Positions 49,752 through 62,320 of a stretch of 64,000 bases of DNA are shown here, piece by piece. A program made the position numbers and the translations under genes. Positions within the stretch are counted from its first letter, which is position 1. Each line of letters begins with the position of its first letter. Source of the DNA: Holacanthus passer (taxonomy: Eukaryota; Chordata; Actinopteri; Pomacanthidae); NCBI GenBank assembly GCA_025331565.1, contig JAFREQ010000008.1, positions 124,001-188,000 on the forward strand, given 5' to 3'. Below the pieces are notes generated by a model. The model worked only from the letters and a program-made list of their open reading frames with translations. It made no database searches and was not told the DNA's origin.

Positions 49752-51300
49752 GAGGCAAATGTGAACGTGGGTAGGAGAGAAGACGTTTGGGGGAGGAGAG
49801 GGAAAAAAAAGAGATCAGGGGTTTCTGAAAGTGAAACAAGAGTTGAAACACGCAGTGGTTACACAACCCAGCAAGATCCCATTCATCCCATTATTATTAA
49901 GATATCCAGCAGGTCTATGTCAGGACCAAACATCCAGGGCAATTCTTTTGGTCCAGGAAACAGCATACAACTAGTACATGCACAATATCAAAACAGGCAA
50001 GAGTACAACAACAAGATAAAGACTTCTAGGACAGGCTTAAATATCTAGGTTTCATATAACTGTTATGTCAAAAGCTTGTACATGTAGCAGGCTTGTGATG
50101 AAACCTGCTACAACTTGTAATGTAGTCACTGAAATTAAATTGAACCAGCTGTTTTAGCCCCAGATTTAGCCCCCACAACATTTTTCACCAAATCAAAAAA
50201 AAAAAAAAAACACCTGTTTACTGGGAGGTTTGCATGGGAAATCTGGGCTAAATGGTAGATTTTATTTTAACCAGCATTCATAGATATTTTTAATTTTTGA
50301 AGACAACCAACAGAAAAGGAGGAACATTAGCATTCATTTGGAGTCGTGTATATTCACTCTCCTACTAGCTTTGATTTTAGTCTCCACCAACTCCTGAGGG
50401 AAATATCTGTCTCTTCAGCTTTTACATGTGTTCACCAGCCGGTTGCTTACTTTTCCTGCCTGCTGTTTGATGCCGTAATGTACGACGGGTTTGTCAGAGC
50501 TTTTTGCTGAAAACAACACTGAACAAAACATTAAAGATGCAATCTGTAAAACCAAAACAAAAAGCTGAAAGCCCCTAAAACTCTCTGCAGAGCTGAGAGA
50601 AACTGCAGAGGCAGGTGATAATGTTGTGTGTTCATCATACAAGTAAAGGAGATTCAAGCTTTTGTTTTAAATCAGTGACCTCAGTTATATGTGCTAACTG
50701 ATTTTCAATACAGACACATTTTATTGCGACAAGCATCTAGTTCTCCGACCAAATCATCAGCTAGTGATACAACCTACACAGCTTTTACTGTTCTTTACTC
50801 AGAGTTTTTCTTTTCTGTGAAAAAATTCTCAAGCACAGAAAGTAATGTGACATTCATTACCTGCTCGCCTAAAATCTTTCAATAGTTTGAAGAACAGCGA
50901 GAACCAATGTGGCAGATTGTGCAAATAAAAAGAATGTCAGCAACTCGCTTAAGTGACAGAAAATGCAAAAACACAACCTCCCTGTTATACTGCGAGGTGA
51001 TCTGAACCACCACAGGAACGATGGCGTGGCACCAAAATCTGAGGACGAAAACAAAAACACTTTAACAAATGCAGAGTTTGCTGTAGCAGGCAAGAGTAAG
51101 TATGATCTTTTGATATTAAAAACTGTCCTCCGTGTTTTTTCCAGTGTCTTTCGTGATGAATAAAGTGATTCAAGGTTTGCAGGGTGCGAGTCTTTATCAT
51201 GCTGAAAGCCAAAAGGATGAAGGGACTTTCATTCATCGCCGAGGCTGATCTAATAAGTACTTCCTCTATGCACTCGCTGCACGACACGTGAATGTGAGCG

Positions 51301-51318
51301 CACACACACACACACGCA

Positions 51319-51354
<36 letters not shown>
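51301..51354. repeat. (CA)n / CGCACGCG microsatellite
   Basis: About 54 bp of CA repeat with an internal CGCACGCGC block, alternating purine-pyrimidine throughout. Its minus-strand translation gives a spurious Cys/Val-repeat start to an open frame at 50985-51353. Confidence 0.95.
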
Positions 51355-51356
<2 letters not shown>

Positions 51357-54137
51357 GTGAGAATGCAGTGTGAGAGCTCAGAAGTATGAAAACGAATGAA
51401 TGAGCCTGGATAAGCTCCCCTCCCTGCTGACTGTAGTGGGCTCATTTGTATGAGAGCTGCAGACTACACAGTGTTATGTGTGTGTGGCCAGAGGGAGTGG
51501 GGGGAGAGACACTTGTACAGTATGTATATATGTGTTTCCTCTGTCTGTGAGCATGTATACATTTATATTACATCAAAGTATGCTGGTTGTTTTATTTTTG
51601 GGAGGGATGATTATGTATGCACAAGCACACACACACAATTGCACACATGAAAATACTTTGCAGATAAGAGGAGTCATATTTTATCTAGCAGCTCTTAACA
51701 CAAATCTCTTAAGGGTCAAATGTGATGAATGTTAAGTATGCGTCTCTTCAGATGAAAGCGTGGGCTCAACAGCCACATATACATAATTTCTATTATATAA
51801 GTGCAAAGCAATTGTCTCTTGTTTGTGTGTGTGTGTGTGTGGAGGAGGTGAATGTTGCGTTCGCTGGGGCTTCATGTCGTGCTTTCGCGCAGCCGTAGGG
51901 TCAGAAACCAGCTATGTGTGGATGTGCTGTATATGTGGTTTAACCTTTTAACCGCGGCAGGCATGGCAGTGAATCAGTCATGGCATCAGCATCATGCCTG
52001 AGGCTTCAGAGGAAAAAAAAATAAAAAAATAGGAGTGGACAAAATAGTCACGTGTTACTACCCACGACGCTGTAATGTAACATGTCTCTCTGCCCACTCA
52101 TAATCACTGAAGAACCCACATTCACACATGGCTGGTTTTCAAAATAAGAGTTTGTTGTTTTTAAGTTTGTTTCCTGACGTTCACCTTTTTTTATGAAACA
52201 GATTTAGATGTCATCTGTAGCTACCAGGCTGCACTGATTAGCTTGCACACCATCATGGTCTGATGCACTTCATGTTAAAACTGAATCCACATGTGATTTA
52301 TAAATGCCTTTTCTTTGCCAGTTAAGCAAAACCTAAATGTAAAATGTTGAATCACTGTTAATTTATTTGTTGGATAGCTCAAAAGGGGCATCATGACCTT
52401 TGACATCAGAGGAGATTTAGACTAGTCTTAATTATTAGTTATGAATATATGCAATGTTGGAAGCTGGTTCTGATTGGATTTTGTTGTTTAGGAAAGGAGA
52501 CAAGATAACCAAGAAGAGTTATATGTGCTCCTCTTTATGGTGACTGGAAGACATATTTTGATATGTGCGATTTTTGCTCCCCAACTTCTTGTAAGAGAAA
52601 GTGTTTTTATTCATCACAGAATGAAAGAAAATAACACAAGGAGTTAATTGCATTTATAATATAAACCGTCCTAATTTTGATTAAGATATCAATTTCACCA
52701 AATATCTGTGTCTTAATGGATTTTTAATTATTTACTCAATCTAGACAAGAAATGTGCAGCTGCAATAATGAAAAAATGATGAGCTTTCTGATGGCTTTTA
52801 CGAGAAAATTCTTAAAATGTAAAATATTACAAATGACAATCAGGCTCAACAGAGGAAGTGTGTCTGTGAACCTTGCTATCTCAAATTGCACAAGGCAGAA
52901 TTTATTTATGCAAAATAGATGATTCACACTTATTGGCTGTACTTTATAGCAGTTATTTACTGCCAATCATAAGCGCTGCCTCCATCTGTAAAGACAACAT
53001 TGTCATGCTATATTACTATATTACTTCCACTGAAGATGCACAGATGCTGAAATACTAGATACAAATTCCTTCCTGAATATACTTATTATACTTATTTAAA
53101 ACTGTATTCCATCTAGATTTAGTTGGTCTCTTGTTGGGCTGTATGACATTTCATTGTATTTTGTAAAACTCTCTGAAAAGATTTTTCTTTCGGTCTGTTT
53201 TTAGATTTTTCTTATTTTTTTCCCCTCTAAAGGTCACTATGTCAGATCCGGCGATTATGGAGTCATAAATTCTTGCCATGACAGCAACAACATAACAGAC
53301 CACATATTTGTCCCCAACCAATCACAGCCTGCCATCTTTCACGACCTGCAACGAGAATGCGAACAAACAGTGGAAGCTGTGTGTACGATTCTGGCTGTCT
53401 TGCATTTGAAAAAGCCTGAAAAGAGAAAGAAAAATGACTGTGACCTTTACTCCCTTTCACAGTTCCACCTTGGAGCACCAAGAACATCATTCGTCTTTGC
53501 TTTGCCATTTTTTTTCAGCTGTGTGCAGAAGAGCTCCAACTGGCCAACATCACACGTGCAACATGTGGAATCTGTCATATGAGGCGAGAGACGGCAAAAG
53601 AATCTGACACACTATCCTTTTTATCTTTTATGTCGGGACGTCGAGAGGCGTCCCAGATGGGATGCCCATTTTCATTCCAGACACTCTACATCTGTCGAGT
53701 TGGGCTATTATTGGGCTAAACCCGACATTTTTGCTCTTCTTCCATCTTCTAACTTGTGTGGATCACGTGGCTACTTGCAGGAAACTATATTTATTTCAGT
53801 CGTGTCCTTTCTGTGCACATTACTGGGAGAGCAAATATGTGCAAAAACAGCGCAAACCCATTGTTTCAGTGCGCAACTAAGACTGCCGAGGTGAATCTTT
53901 GTGATGAAAATAATCCACTTGGAAACGCAGCGCTGCAAAGCTTTAATCCGACATACATTTTCTTGCCTCCCCTCTGACTGGTTAGTGGATCCCTCTGCTC
54001 TCAAGCACAAACCACATCTACTGAATGTGTCTTTGAAAGTACGTAAAGGGTGTATGTTGGAGACAGAGTTGAGTTTTTGTTTTTTTTATTTTTTATAATA
54101 GAAAGTTCGTTAGAGGATTCAAGATTTACTTATGGGA

Positions 54138-54154
54138 TTTTTTTTTTTTTTTTT
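54138..54154. repeat. T17 homopolymer
   Basis: A second poly-T run, 104 bp before the T27 tail. It could be the tail of another, unrecognised minus-strand insertion or a simple homopolymer. Confidence 0.8.
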
Positions 54155-54258
54155 AAGATTCCAAGATTCCTTCCAACAGTGTATTTGTCTGTCAGCTTTA
54201 AGATAAAAATGGCCACCATCTGTTATAGAATCTGTCAGTTGAGTCTCTGAGAGTGTAC

Positions 54259-54289
<31 letters not shown>

Positions 54290-54910
54290 GGTGGAGAAAC
54301 TGCATAAGATCCGCTGAATATGTGATGGTGGTGAGTCTTGATCCCATTTTAACGGATTTAGGAATCTAGCTAAAAGAGAAGATGTTCTGAATTAGCCTGT
54401 TTGAATAAAGTCCTTTCAGACGACACCAAAGATTGCTGTTAGGGTTCAAATGGTATTCCAAATACCTCTGGAAAAGTCTCAACAATAAAGGTCCAATAAG
54501 GGGAGAGTCTAGTCCAGAAAGCGTGAATAAGAAAGCCATGTGTTCCAATTAATATCTAAATCAGGATAAATCTTAGAAAGTCTTTCCACTTTAAACTGCA
54601 TGAGCCTGTGTTCAGAGCAAATAGACGTATAGACTCACAGACTTCCAATCATCCTCTGAGAGTTCAGCTTCTAAGTCCTTTTTCCTAATGAGACTTAATT
54701 ATATCAAGGGAAGGGCAATTAATGGCTGAGAAAATGTCTCATATTTGAGCCTTTATTCTGGGGTTTTATTTCTCGAGTCTCATCTAGAATGGATTCATGT
54801 GGCATTTGTGGAAATTGGGATGTTTTATTATGTATAAAATCACAGATTTCGAGATGTCGGAACATAGTGACCATCTTCACAGACAGGAATGTTGTATCGT
54901 CTGAATCTGG
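54259..54910 (-). mobile_element. L1-type LINE remnant (ORF2 C-terminal region) with poly(A) tail
   Basis: On the minus strand, broken frames give HLEICDFIHNKTSQFPQMP, then SICSEHRLMQFKVE directly before RLSKIYPDLD, then a WDQDSPPSHIQ-like segment. These resemble the C-terminal part of fish L1 ORF2 proteins (HLQIRDFV, RLSKIYPDLD and SPPT blocks). Stops and frameshifts are frequent. The T27 run at 54259-54285 lies exactly where the poly(A) tail of a minus-strand insertion should be, which independently supports the call. It has the same orientation as stxbp5l. The 5' limit is uncertain. Confidence 0.75.
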
Positions 54911-55444
54911 CACAAGAGGCTTTTATTCTTTAGTTGATGGGTTTTACTCATGAAGACAATTTGGAGGGCATATCTGTCATTTTTGAGCTTTTACTCCTTT
55001 TCATGAGCAGACAGTAGAGAATTATTGTGGACCAACAGCAGATTTAAGATGTTTGATTTCCACAGTCTGAACATTCATGTAGCCACAGAGACACAATAGT
55101 TATTGTTCATAATATCCGTGGTTATAACTTGAATGGTAAAGATAAAAAGAGAAAAAACAGGCTTGATGGTTTTCTGTCGAAATAAATTAGACGAGAATTT
55201 TCTTCTCACGAGGAGCCACAGATCACACAAAAGAGGAATTACTGCTGTGGTTGATCAAGCACCTCAAAGAAAACAGACTTCATGAGAGTGAAGTGATGTA
55301 AAATTGAGTGAAATGAAAGGCTGTTGGAAAAGATTGCTCCATTATATTCGCGCAGCATGGGGCGAGGCAGGCAGTCTGCCGTCACCTACAGACAGAATGG
55401 ACAAAGCCCACACAAAATCAAGAGGCGGCGATTTCTCTTTCTCT

Positions 55445-55461
55445 TACACACACACACACAG
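55445..55461. repeat. (AC)8 microsatellite
   Basis: A short AC run in intron 1. Confidence 0.9.
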
Positions 55462-56389
55462 AAAAATAACAGCATGATACAATCGTTTGTACAACATCAA
55501 CACATCATACAGATTCTGTCTCAGTGAGCTCTAATGCTTTTAAACACCTCAATAATGCTGTATTTTTTCATGCCAGATGGCAGAAACATTCATCCCAACA
55601 TGATATTTGGTCACATTTTCTGCTGATGTTTCGTATTATTTCTGTCATCTTATTCATATGATTTCTAGATAGCAAGAAGGCAGACGATTCCTCAAGGATG
55701 CTGCATAGTGAACACAAAAACACACACTGTACTTTTTAAAAACCCGTCCTCCTGTGTCTGTGTACAGGGTTTACCAAACATCTCTCCTCTCACATTGCTT
55801 TTCCCTCCACATCTTCTCCTCTCAGCCTGACATCAACTCCTCCTTAATTGATCCCACACTGTGGCCTCTGACAGCCAGTTGACACATGGTAATGTGAGAC
55901 TAGCTGGAAGTCAACCCACTGAATTTCACACCCACAGCGATCTCGCAGGGTCTCTGGGTGAGGGACTGAGGTGATGTCATCTTTACAAGCCCATGAATCA
56001 TACTGTCAGAGGGAGGAGACGGGGACGGGGCGAACTCGTGATCTCTTCACTACAACCGGGGGTTAAACCAAAAATGTTTTCTGTAGTGAAACGTGTGCAC
56101 ATGACCAAGTGACACCAAGTGAATAATTACACTAAAACCAATCTGCTGATGGTTTATACCATGTAAAAGACAAATTCAGTATTTCCTCACTACTGTTGTC
56201 TTGAACTGAGCAAATAAGTGAATTAACAAGACTAACCAGCTAAAATATGGAAAAAAAATCAGATTGGAGATTCTACTGAAAATTTCAAATGGTCAAATAA
56301 AAAGATTTTTAAAAAATAGTACATTATTTGGAGCCATCTCATTAACAACAATAGCAAGAACGAGCTGCTCTGTGAGGTTGTACATAGAC

Positions 56390-56985
56390 ACAGCTGTGCT
56401 TCGAGCTAAATGTTAACATTACCATGCTACATGCTCACAATGATATTGCTAACATGCTAATGTAGCAGGCAGAAAGTCAACCACGTTTACCGTCTAAGTT
56501 TAGCGTGATAGCATGCTAACATTTGTTAATTAGCATGAAACCCAAAGTACAGCTGAGGCTGAAGGGAAAGTCGTTTTGCAACGAAAGTACTGGACAAGAT
56601 TCAATTTTGACATGATGAAGGCCTTTGATGAAAAGTCAGGAATAAACAAAGTGATTCTTGGGCCGGACATAAAGTGTCTGTACCAAATTTCTTGACATGT
56701 CATGGTGGCGCTAGAGGACGACTCAGGGGATCACAGAAATAGTTGTGATTCGTCCTGTGGGAACCACGAATCTCGATCCCTCAAGTAGAGCTGAGATATG
56801 TCACAGGAAAAGTGGCAGAACCAAAGTCAGAAGGCTTCATCCTCTGAGGAGCATGAATGTCTAGAAGGAAATTGTGTGACGATTCATTCAAAAGTTCTTT
56901 CAGTCTGGACCAAAGCGATTGGATTGACCAACTGACTGACATCGCGATCCCGAAATACATGCCACAGTCATAGCTCAAAATCCTC
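56390..56985. repeat. Interspersed fish repeat (GCTAACATGCTAA / GGTGGCGCTAGAGG type)
   Basis: The block contains, in order, atgctaacatgctaa-type units, aaacccaaagtacagctgag, atgatgaaggcctttgatga, catggtggcgctagaggacg, ggggatcacagaaatagttg, tgtctgtaccaaatttc and tttcagtctggaccaaagcg. I recall this order from a very abundant non-coding repeat of acanthomorph fish. The copy is diverged and partly duplicated internally: the gaaccacgaat and gagcatgaatgtct units look like two copies of one module. The class of element is not clear to me. Confidence 0.7.
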
Positions 56986-59900
56986 ACTAACAAGCCTACA
57001 TAATATTTTTATGGACTGTTACACACAAAAGAATCATAACTGGCTAAAAGCTTCCAGGCAGTAGTCCTAATAAAATGTTCATTTGTGTTCCTGAAGGACT
57101 GGCAGTGAAAATGAGGCACAAAGCAACTAAATTCTTCTTCTATATTCAGTCATATCTGATAATTTAATCTCATGGACAAAGCATGTTTTTACAATGAAAC
57201 CTAATTTGAAATGTGATTGTGCTGATGTTATGAGTAATCATACATTCCCTTCTGAGATTAATCATTTAGTAAAGGAGATTAGAAATGTGAACGGGGTCAA
57301 GATGTCCCAGCAGTGCAGTGTTTTAATAAGCCCCAGATCCAAAAATATTAAAAACACTTTAAACCTAATTGAGTTCAGATATGAATTTTGAACTATGGGG
57401 ATTTGAGACCACTGGTAAAACAATATTTTCATTTCTCCAAACACTTAAAACAACTTATGTCTACGTTTTTTCTGGCAAGGGACTTTTTGTGTAATGACTG
57501 TTCTAAAAAACAAAGGTCACGTGATGTTGTTATAGCAGAGAAAAAAAAAAACTCTTAGAGAAGAGTTCTCTGTGACTTTGACTCCGAAGATCATCTTATC
57601 CATAAAGATTGTAAATATGCATCCATTACATTCAGTTGGCCTTGACTGTGTTTCCAGTTTCTGCCCCAACTTTACGACTGTCTGATTATCTGGCTCATCT
57701 AATCACAGAGCTACGAAGATCCAGTCATAGCTCGGACACCTGACTGCTGAAGGATCCTGGCATCGCTTCTACTTCTGCATCAGTTTAAATTAAAAAGCAG
57801 AGATGCACTGAAGTGTGTGCTCATCTGTCAGACTAAGGCAACATTTACAAATTATATATTTTTTTCACTTCAGCACACATTCATCTGTGACTAAGAGTAT
57901 ATTCAGCTATCGCACTTAATGGGGTTAGAACCATGTTCCTCACAGCGACGACAAGGACTTAATAAATATGGAAATCATCACTTTTCATTGATTGAAATTC
58001 TATAGTCAGTACTTCACTTTAGAGAGGTGAAAAGAAGAAGTGGCACATGGAATACGAATGAAGTCAGCTGAGGCAAAGTCTTCCCAAAATGCAAATGACA
58101 GTCATTATGACAGACGCTGGCAACGATGAACATCAAACATCTGGCTGTTTTTCCAACTGTGAAGAGCTTCTATTTTCAGATGTACAGGATGTTCGCAGTA
58201 TTTTTTTTTTTTTAAGCCGGTGCCCAACTACTTTTGCAGAGCTTATGAAACAACAGTTTTAGGACTTGCCAGGTATGTTAATTAACATTTCCTCATTATG
58301 TTAATAGGAAATGTAATTTGATTGGCATTACATTTCCCTCAAAATATATATAGTGTATAAGTGTTGTTTTTAGGAGAAAAGGCTACAAAAAGTCAATGAT
58401 GCAAAAATGTGCATGAAAATCAAAAGATGTAAGATGCAATCATTCTGTACTCCTACTTGTTTACTCTTTTTTTTTATTTTGATGACAGTACAATCAATGG
58501 TTTTTATGAATTTGTCCCTCATTTTACTTTTTAAACTTGCTCTCGCCACTGGAGGACCTTGTGATGAAGAGCAGGACAACCCGAAAGGAAATTATTTTAA
58601 ACTGAGCTATCAGTGAATGAAATAAAGAACAACAATGACCAGCCTTAATTGTATAGTGAAATTGATGCATTATTTTGTCTCCTCCCCGTGGGGATCGATA
58701 CTACCGAGAAAAACCTTAAATTATCTGAGGCATGGATAGTTGCTGACTAAGCTCTGTGGTTCCTGCAGAGTGCTTACCGGGGCATTCATGCAACAAACTT
58801 TGTGTTCCACCTCCCTTTAAAAGTGCTCGACCAGTTAGACGTGACGAGATGGTGCCGTCATGTTGCGTGGTGGAAATAACCATTTGAGATGAGGCATGAA
58901 GGGATACACCTGGTCAGCGGCAGTGTTTACATACTGCATGGACAGCACTCAGGCTCTCTTGGACTGAAGCATGCATCATTACACCACCATCAGCAGTAGC
59001 TTGTAACAGTCACACAAGACAGAACGGATCCATGATTCAAACTGTTTACGCCGAGTCCTGATCCTGTCGTCAGCGTGTGGCGACCGAGGCTCGCTGGTTT
59101 GTGCAATGTTTTTCTACTGTTTAGTCATCCAGTTTTTATGATCGTGTCCCCACCGTGGGTTCTCGTTCGCAGCCGACAGTAAGACAACCCGGCTTGGCCT
59201 GAATAAGCCCACGATTCAAGGCCTGACTCGCGTGTTTTCACCTGCAGACCTGCTATTTACTCTGAGCGTTCTGTTTGTGTGCTCTCTGAAATCTCCAGAC
59301 TCTGTATGTGAGCACACTTTGTTCCCTTTTGGGTCTGCAGGCTTCATATACAGAAAATTACAGCCACACACCTTCATAGTTCCCAAGCTTGTGTTAACAG
59401 TTCTGATAAACTAATGAAGAGGATGTTTTCACATTTTGCTCTCCCTGTGTTTGGGTTACTGTATTGTAGTTCTAGCTGGAGGCAAAGTGCTTTAGGTTGT
59501 GTTTTCATGTTTTGTTTTATTGTGAAATGAATGTTTGAAGAGTTTTGTGTTGGAACCACTTGTGCTTTTGGGTTTGGTGAGAAACAATGTCAGCTTTATT
59601 TTAAGCCAAATCAATGGTATTGGTTATGGTAAAAAAAAAAAAAAATACAACTGAAGGAAATTCTGTGGAATCTGTTTGTTTTCATTGAGACCTTAAAAAA
59701 AGAAGTCTCTACTCCATAAGCCTGAAAGCTGTCAATGTGCTTTGTGGGGGAAAAAAAAGCCAGTAAATACATAAAGCCTGCTTGGCCTCAGACATCATTT
59801 CGCCTCCTGCCTTCCTTCTGTCCTCTTTGGTTCCATTACATCATGACAGCAACACTGACGTGGTCGAGATGCACCGACTGAGGGAGAATTGTACCAAGAT

Positions 59901-61524
59901 ACACTGATAACTTTGCTTTGTTTTTTAATATGCATTCCACTTTAAAATAGCAGAAATAAGTTGGTGAGGTGGGTAATGTTCAGTCGCAAGAATGTAATAA
60001 TACCTTCTTACTGAGTCATTCAGTTCAATTAATTTAATTGCCAACCAACACAATGCAGTTCAATTCAGTCCCTCCCTCTGTCTGTTTCTGTGACTTTCGC
60101 TCTCTAACACAAAACGAACTCATTCAGCCGTAAAATGAAATGAACCTATGGACTCCACAAGGCTGTCGGCCACCTGCGTAGCTCCCGTTTCCCTCCTTTT
60201 ACTTCTCCAGTCTGAGTGAGATTTCACCAGAACCTTGTTTCTGCACCTCCCCTATCGAGTGCTACAGCATCTCTCACTATAAACACATAAAGCTACTCTG
60301 TAATCCAAAGAAAAATGAGTTGTTGCATCTTCCCACACTGCACAGCGAGGACAGAAGTCATGACTAACTTTGAGAAGTTAGCCAAGACGCCAAACCCTCC
60401 CACACACACACTGCACCAGCTCACAGATTTATGGCCCTGTTAGAAAATGAAGATCCAATCTAATAATATTTGGGGGCAATGAATGGAAATGGGAATATTT
60501 AAATGATGGCTGTGAAGTTCTCCCCTGCTGCGCTCATATCAAATGAAAAATGCATTTGTGTGTTATTAGTGAAGCAGCTTTGGGGCCTTAAAGATTCCAA
60601 CCTGACTGGGAACAAACCAGTTTCTGCTGTGTAAGGTATGCACATAATTTGTTTCTTAAATGGATGAAGAGAAAGGTCAGGAAAGACATTACACTGACAC
60701 ACACATGAGCAAGCACTATCCTCCTCCTCAGATGATGGTTGAGACAATAACACTGCAGGCTTCTCTTGCACTCTCAATCAAAACACTGACTCTATTTTAC
60801 TTCCAGATAGTGTTTCATAGATTTTAAGCTCAAAACACATCACATTTTTTTAGCAACGCATGATAGATATACGATGGACGTGGTGTCAGTATAACCTATC
60901 CATCCTGCCTTGAACCCTGTCTGCACTAGAAAAAGGAATTGACAGACATAACTGGTGCAGCTATACAGCCTCTTCCTCCCTCTCCCTCAGTGGCTGTCTC
61001 TCACTCCCTTTCTCTCTCACACACACAAACATACAACCTGCACCTGCACAGACTTAAATGAAAACACTGAAGACATGTGACGGTGAATGTGAATGGAGGT
61101 CATATTTGCACACTCAGGCTCGGTTCAATAGCAGCCGTGCATTGAGCCGCTCACTGATGGAGGAGCGGCTTCCTGCATGGGACCAGGCAGTCATGCTGTT
61201 CTTTTCCAGCACTTTCTCCTCCCTGTCTGCCTGCCTGCCAGCCAGCCTGTCGAGGGTGCTCTGCAGCATCCTTTTCAGCCTGTGAATCAACCCCCCCCTC
61301 CTCCAGTCCCTCTATACAGAAGTGGGAAAAAAAACAAAAACACCCCCCTCCCCCCCTCCACCCAGTGTCACTCTAATAATAATACAGCTCAATGAATTAT
61401 TCAAGGCTGTATCCAAAAAAATTCACCCCATTTCTTCAAGAGTGAGGAACAATCGCTGCAGTCAGCTCCAAAATGCATCCAGAAAAAGGGCTGCAATGGG
61501 CGGCAGAGGCTGCTATAAATACCC

Positions 61525-61590
61525 CCATCCCCTCCACCACCACCACCCCCCTCCCTCCTCCTCCTCCTCCCCCCTCCCTCCTTCTCTAAG
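61525..61590. repeat. Pyrimidine-rich / G-rich block near exon 1
   Basis: On the plus strand this is almost pure C/T with CCACCACCACC and CTCCTCCTCCTCC units. On the stxbp5l coding strand it is a purine tract with many GGG runs, prone to quadruplex or triplex formation. It lies about 730-795 bp inside intron 1 from exon 1. It makes a low-complexity Pro/Ser open frame on the plus strand that I do not regard as a gene. Confidence 0.8.
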
Positions 61591-61867
61591 AAAAAAAAAA
61601 AGCACATCAGCTAGGACAGTACTGCAGGGTCCCTCCGCTGGCTTTGCTGTTCACTTCTTTTTTTATATCTATATGCAAAGGGAGGGACACCAGTTATGTC
61701 ATCGCTCCTCCACCATTCGTGCCTGCTCGCTGATGCAACGGGGAGGCTGCTATTCATCGACTTTCTCTGGATTGTTTATATCACATGTGTGTAGGCTGCT
61801 GCGGCTCCCATGTCGGGGATGATGACGGGGCGCATAGTATGCTGGTGGGAGCTGGAGTGGGTCCAAC

Positions 61868-61871
<4 letters not shown>

Positions 61872-61905
<34 letters not shown>

Positions 61906-61909
61906 CACA
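61872..61909. repeat. (CA)n microsatellite
   Basis: About 19 CA units with one CG interruption, about 410 bp inside intron 1. Confidence 0.96.
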
Positions 61910-62075
61910 GCCGTGCACACGTGTCCGCGGGGGCTTTAAGCTTTATGTAGATGAACAATGGGGTGACTAATGGAATAGGAATACTTTGCCATCAAGGCCC
62001 TGAAACAAAAAGCCAGTGATGCTGATGTGAACCTGCAGCTTTTCATGCGTCTCTCTGCTGCTGGCTCTCAGAGGA

Positions 62076-62096
62076 GGAGCTGTCCGCGGTGCTGAA
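62076..62096 (-). promoter_or_regulatory. RE1/NRSE (REST-binding) element, intron 1 copy
   Basis: This is a second copy of the same 17-base core (TTCAGCACCGCGGACAG) in the same orientation, 224 bp past the exon 1 donor. Both half-sites and the two-base spacing are canonical, with about 19 of 21 positions matching the consensus as I remember it. The next bases (CTCC) come closer to the canonical CGCC tail than in the upstream copy. With that copy it brackets exon 1, about 1.17 kb apart. A 17-base exact match to a known motif occurring twice near one start codon is very unlikely by chance. Confidence 0.8.
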
Positions 62097-62114
62097 CTTT
62101 CAACACAAACAGGC

Positions 62115-62119
<5 letters not shown>

Positions 62120-62145
<26 letters not shown>

Positions 62146-62146
62146 A
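62120..62146. repeat. A27 homopolymer (T27 in the stxbp5l transcript)
   Basis: A run of 27 A on the plus strand, 174 bp inside intron 1 and 24 bp from the intronic RE1 element. In the nascent stxbp5l RNA it would be a U27 tract. No retroelement body adjoins it. Confidence 0.93.
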
Positions 62147-62320
62147 TCCAGCTCAGCACCTGAACTCATCCAAATCCAACTTTTGCAAACCTTAAAACCT
62201 GCCTCAGCTCATTCTGCTACAAGCATCATACATGTGAGTGAGGAAGCCGGAATCCGTGTTGTCACCGCACCTCAGTGTTTTTGGCGGCCTACACCTGAGC
62301 AAACCTCTTTGTGCACCCAC

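Larger units (their letters stand above)
41507..62320 (-). other. stxbp5l: stxbp5l intron 1 (20.8 kb)
   Basis: A complete intron from gtgggt at 62320 to ttgcag at 41507. It holds three decayed LINE fragments (43506-44500, 45855-46585, 54259-54910), an interspersed fish repeat (56390-56985), microsatellites, a pyrimidine-rich block close to exon 1 and an RE1-like element. Stretches at about 41.5-43.5, 46.9-51.3, 51.4-54.2, 55.0-56.4 and 57.0-61.3 kb contain nothing I can name beyond homopolymers. Confidence 0.85.

Noticed and set aside
50869..51353. 122- and 74-codon minus-strand frames as a possible LINE or gene
   Set aside because: No reverse transcriptase or other motif found; the start lies in the CA repeat at 51301-51354.
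53634..53653. Small inverted repeat GGGACG...CGTCCC as a possible terminator or RNA hairpin
   Set aside because: Six-base arms in a vertebrate intron without a U-tract or other context; expected by chance.
61322..61822. 166-codon plus-strand open frame near exon 1
   Set aside because: It consists mainly of Pro/Ser/His runs from pyrimidine repeats; not a plausible protein.
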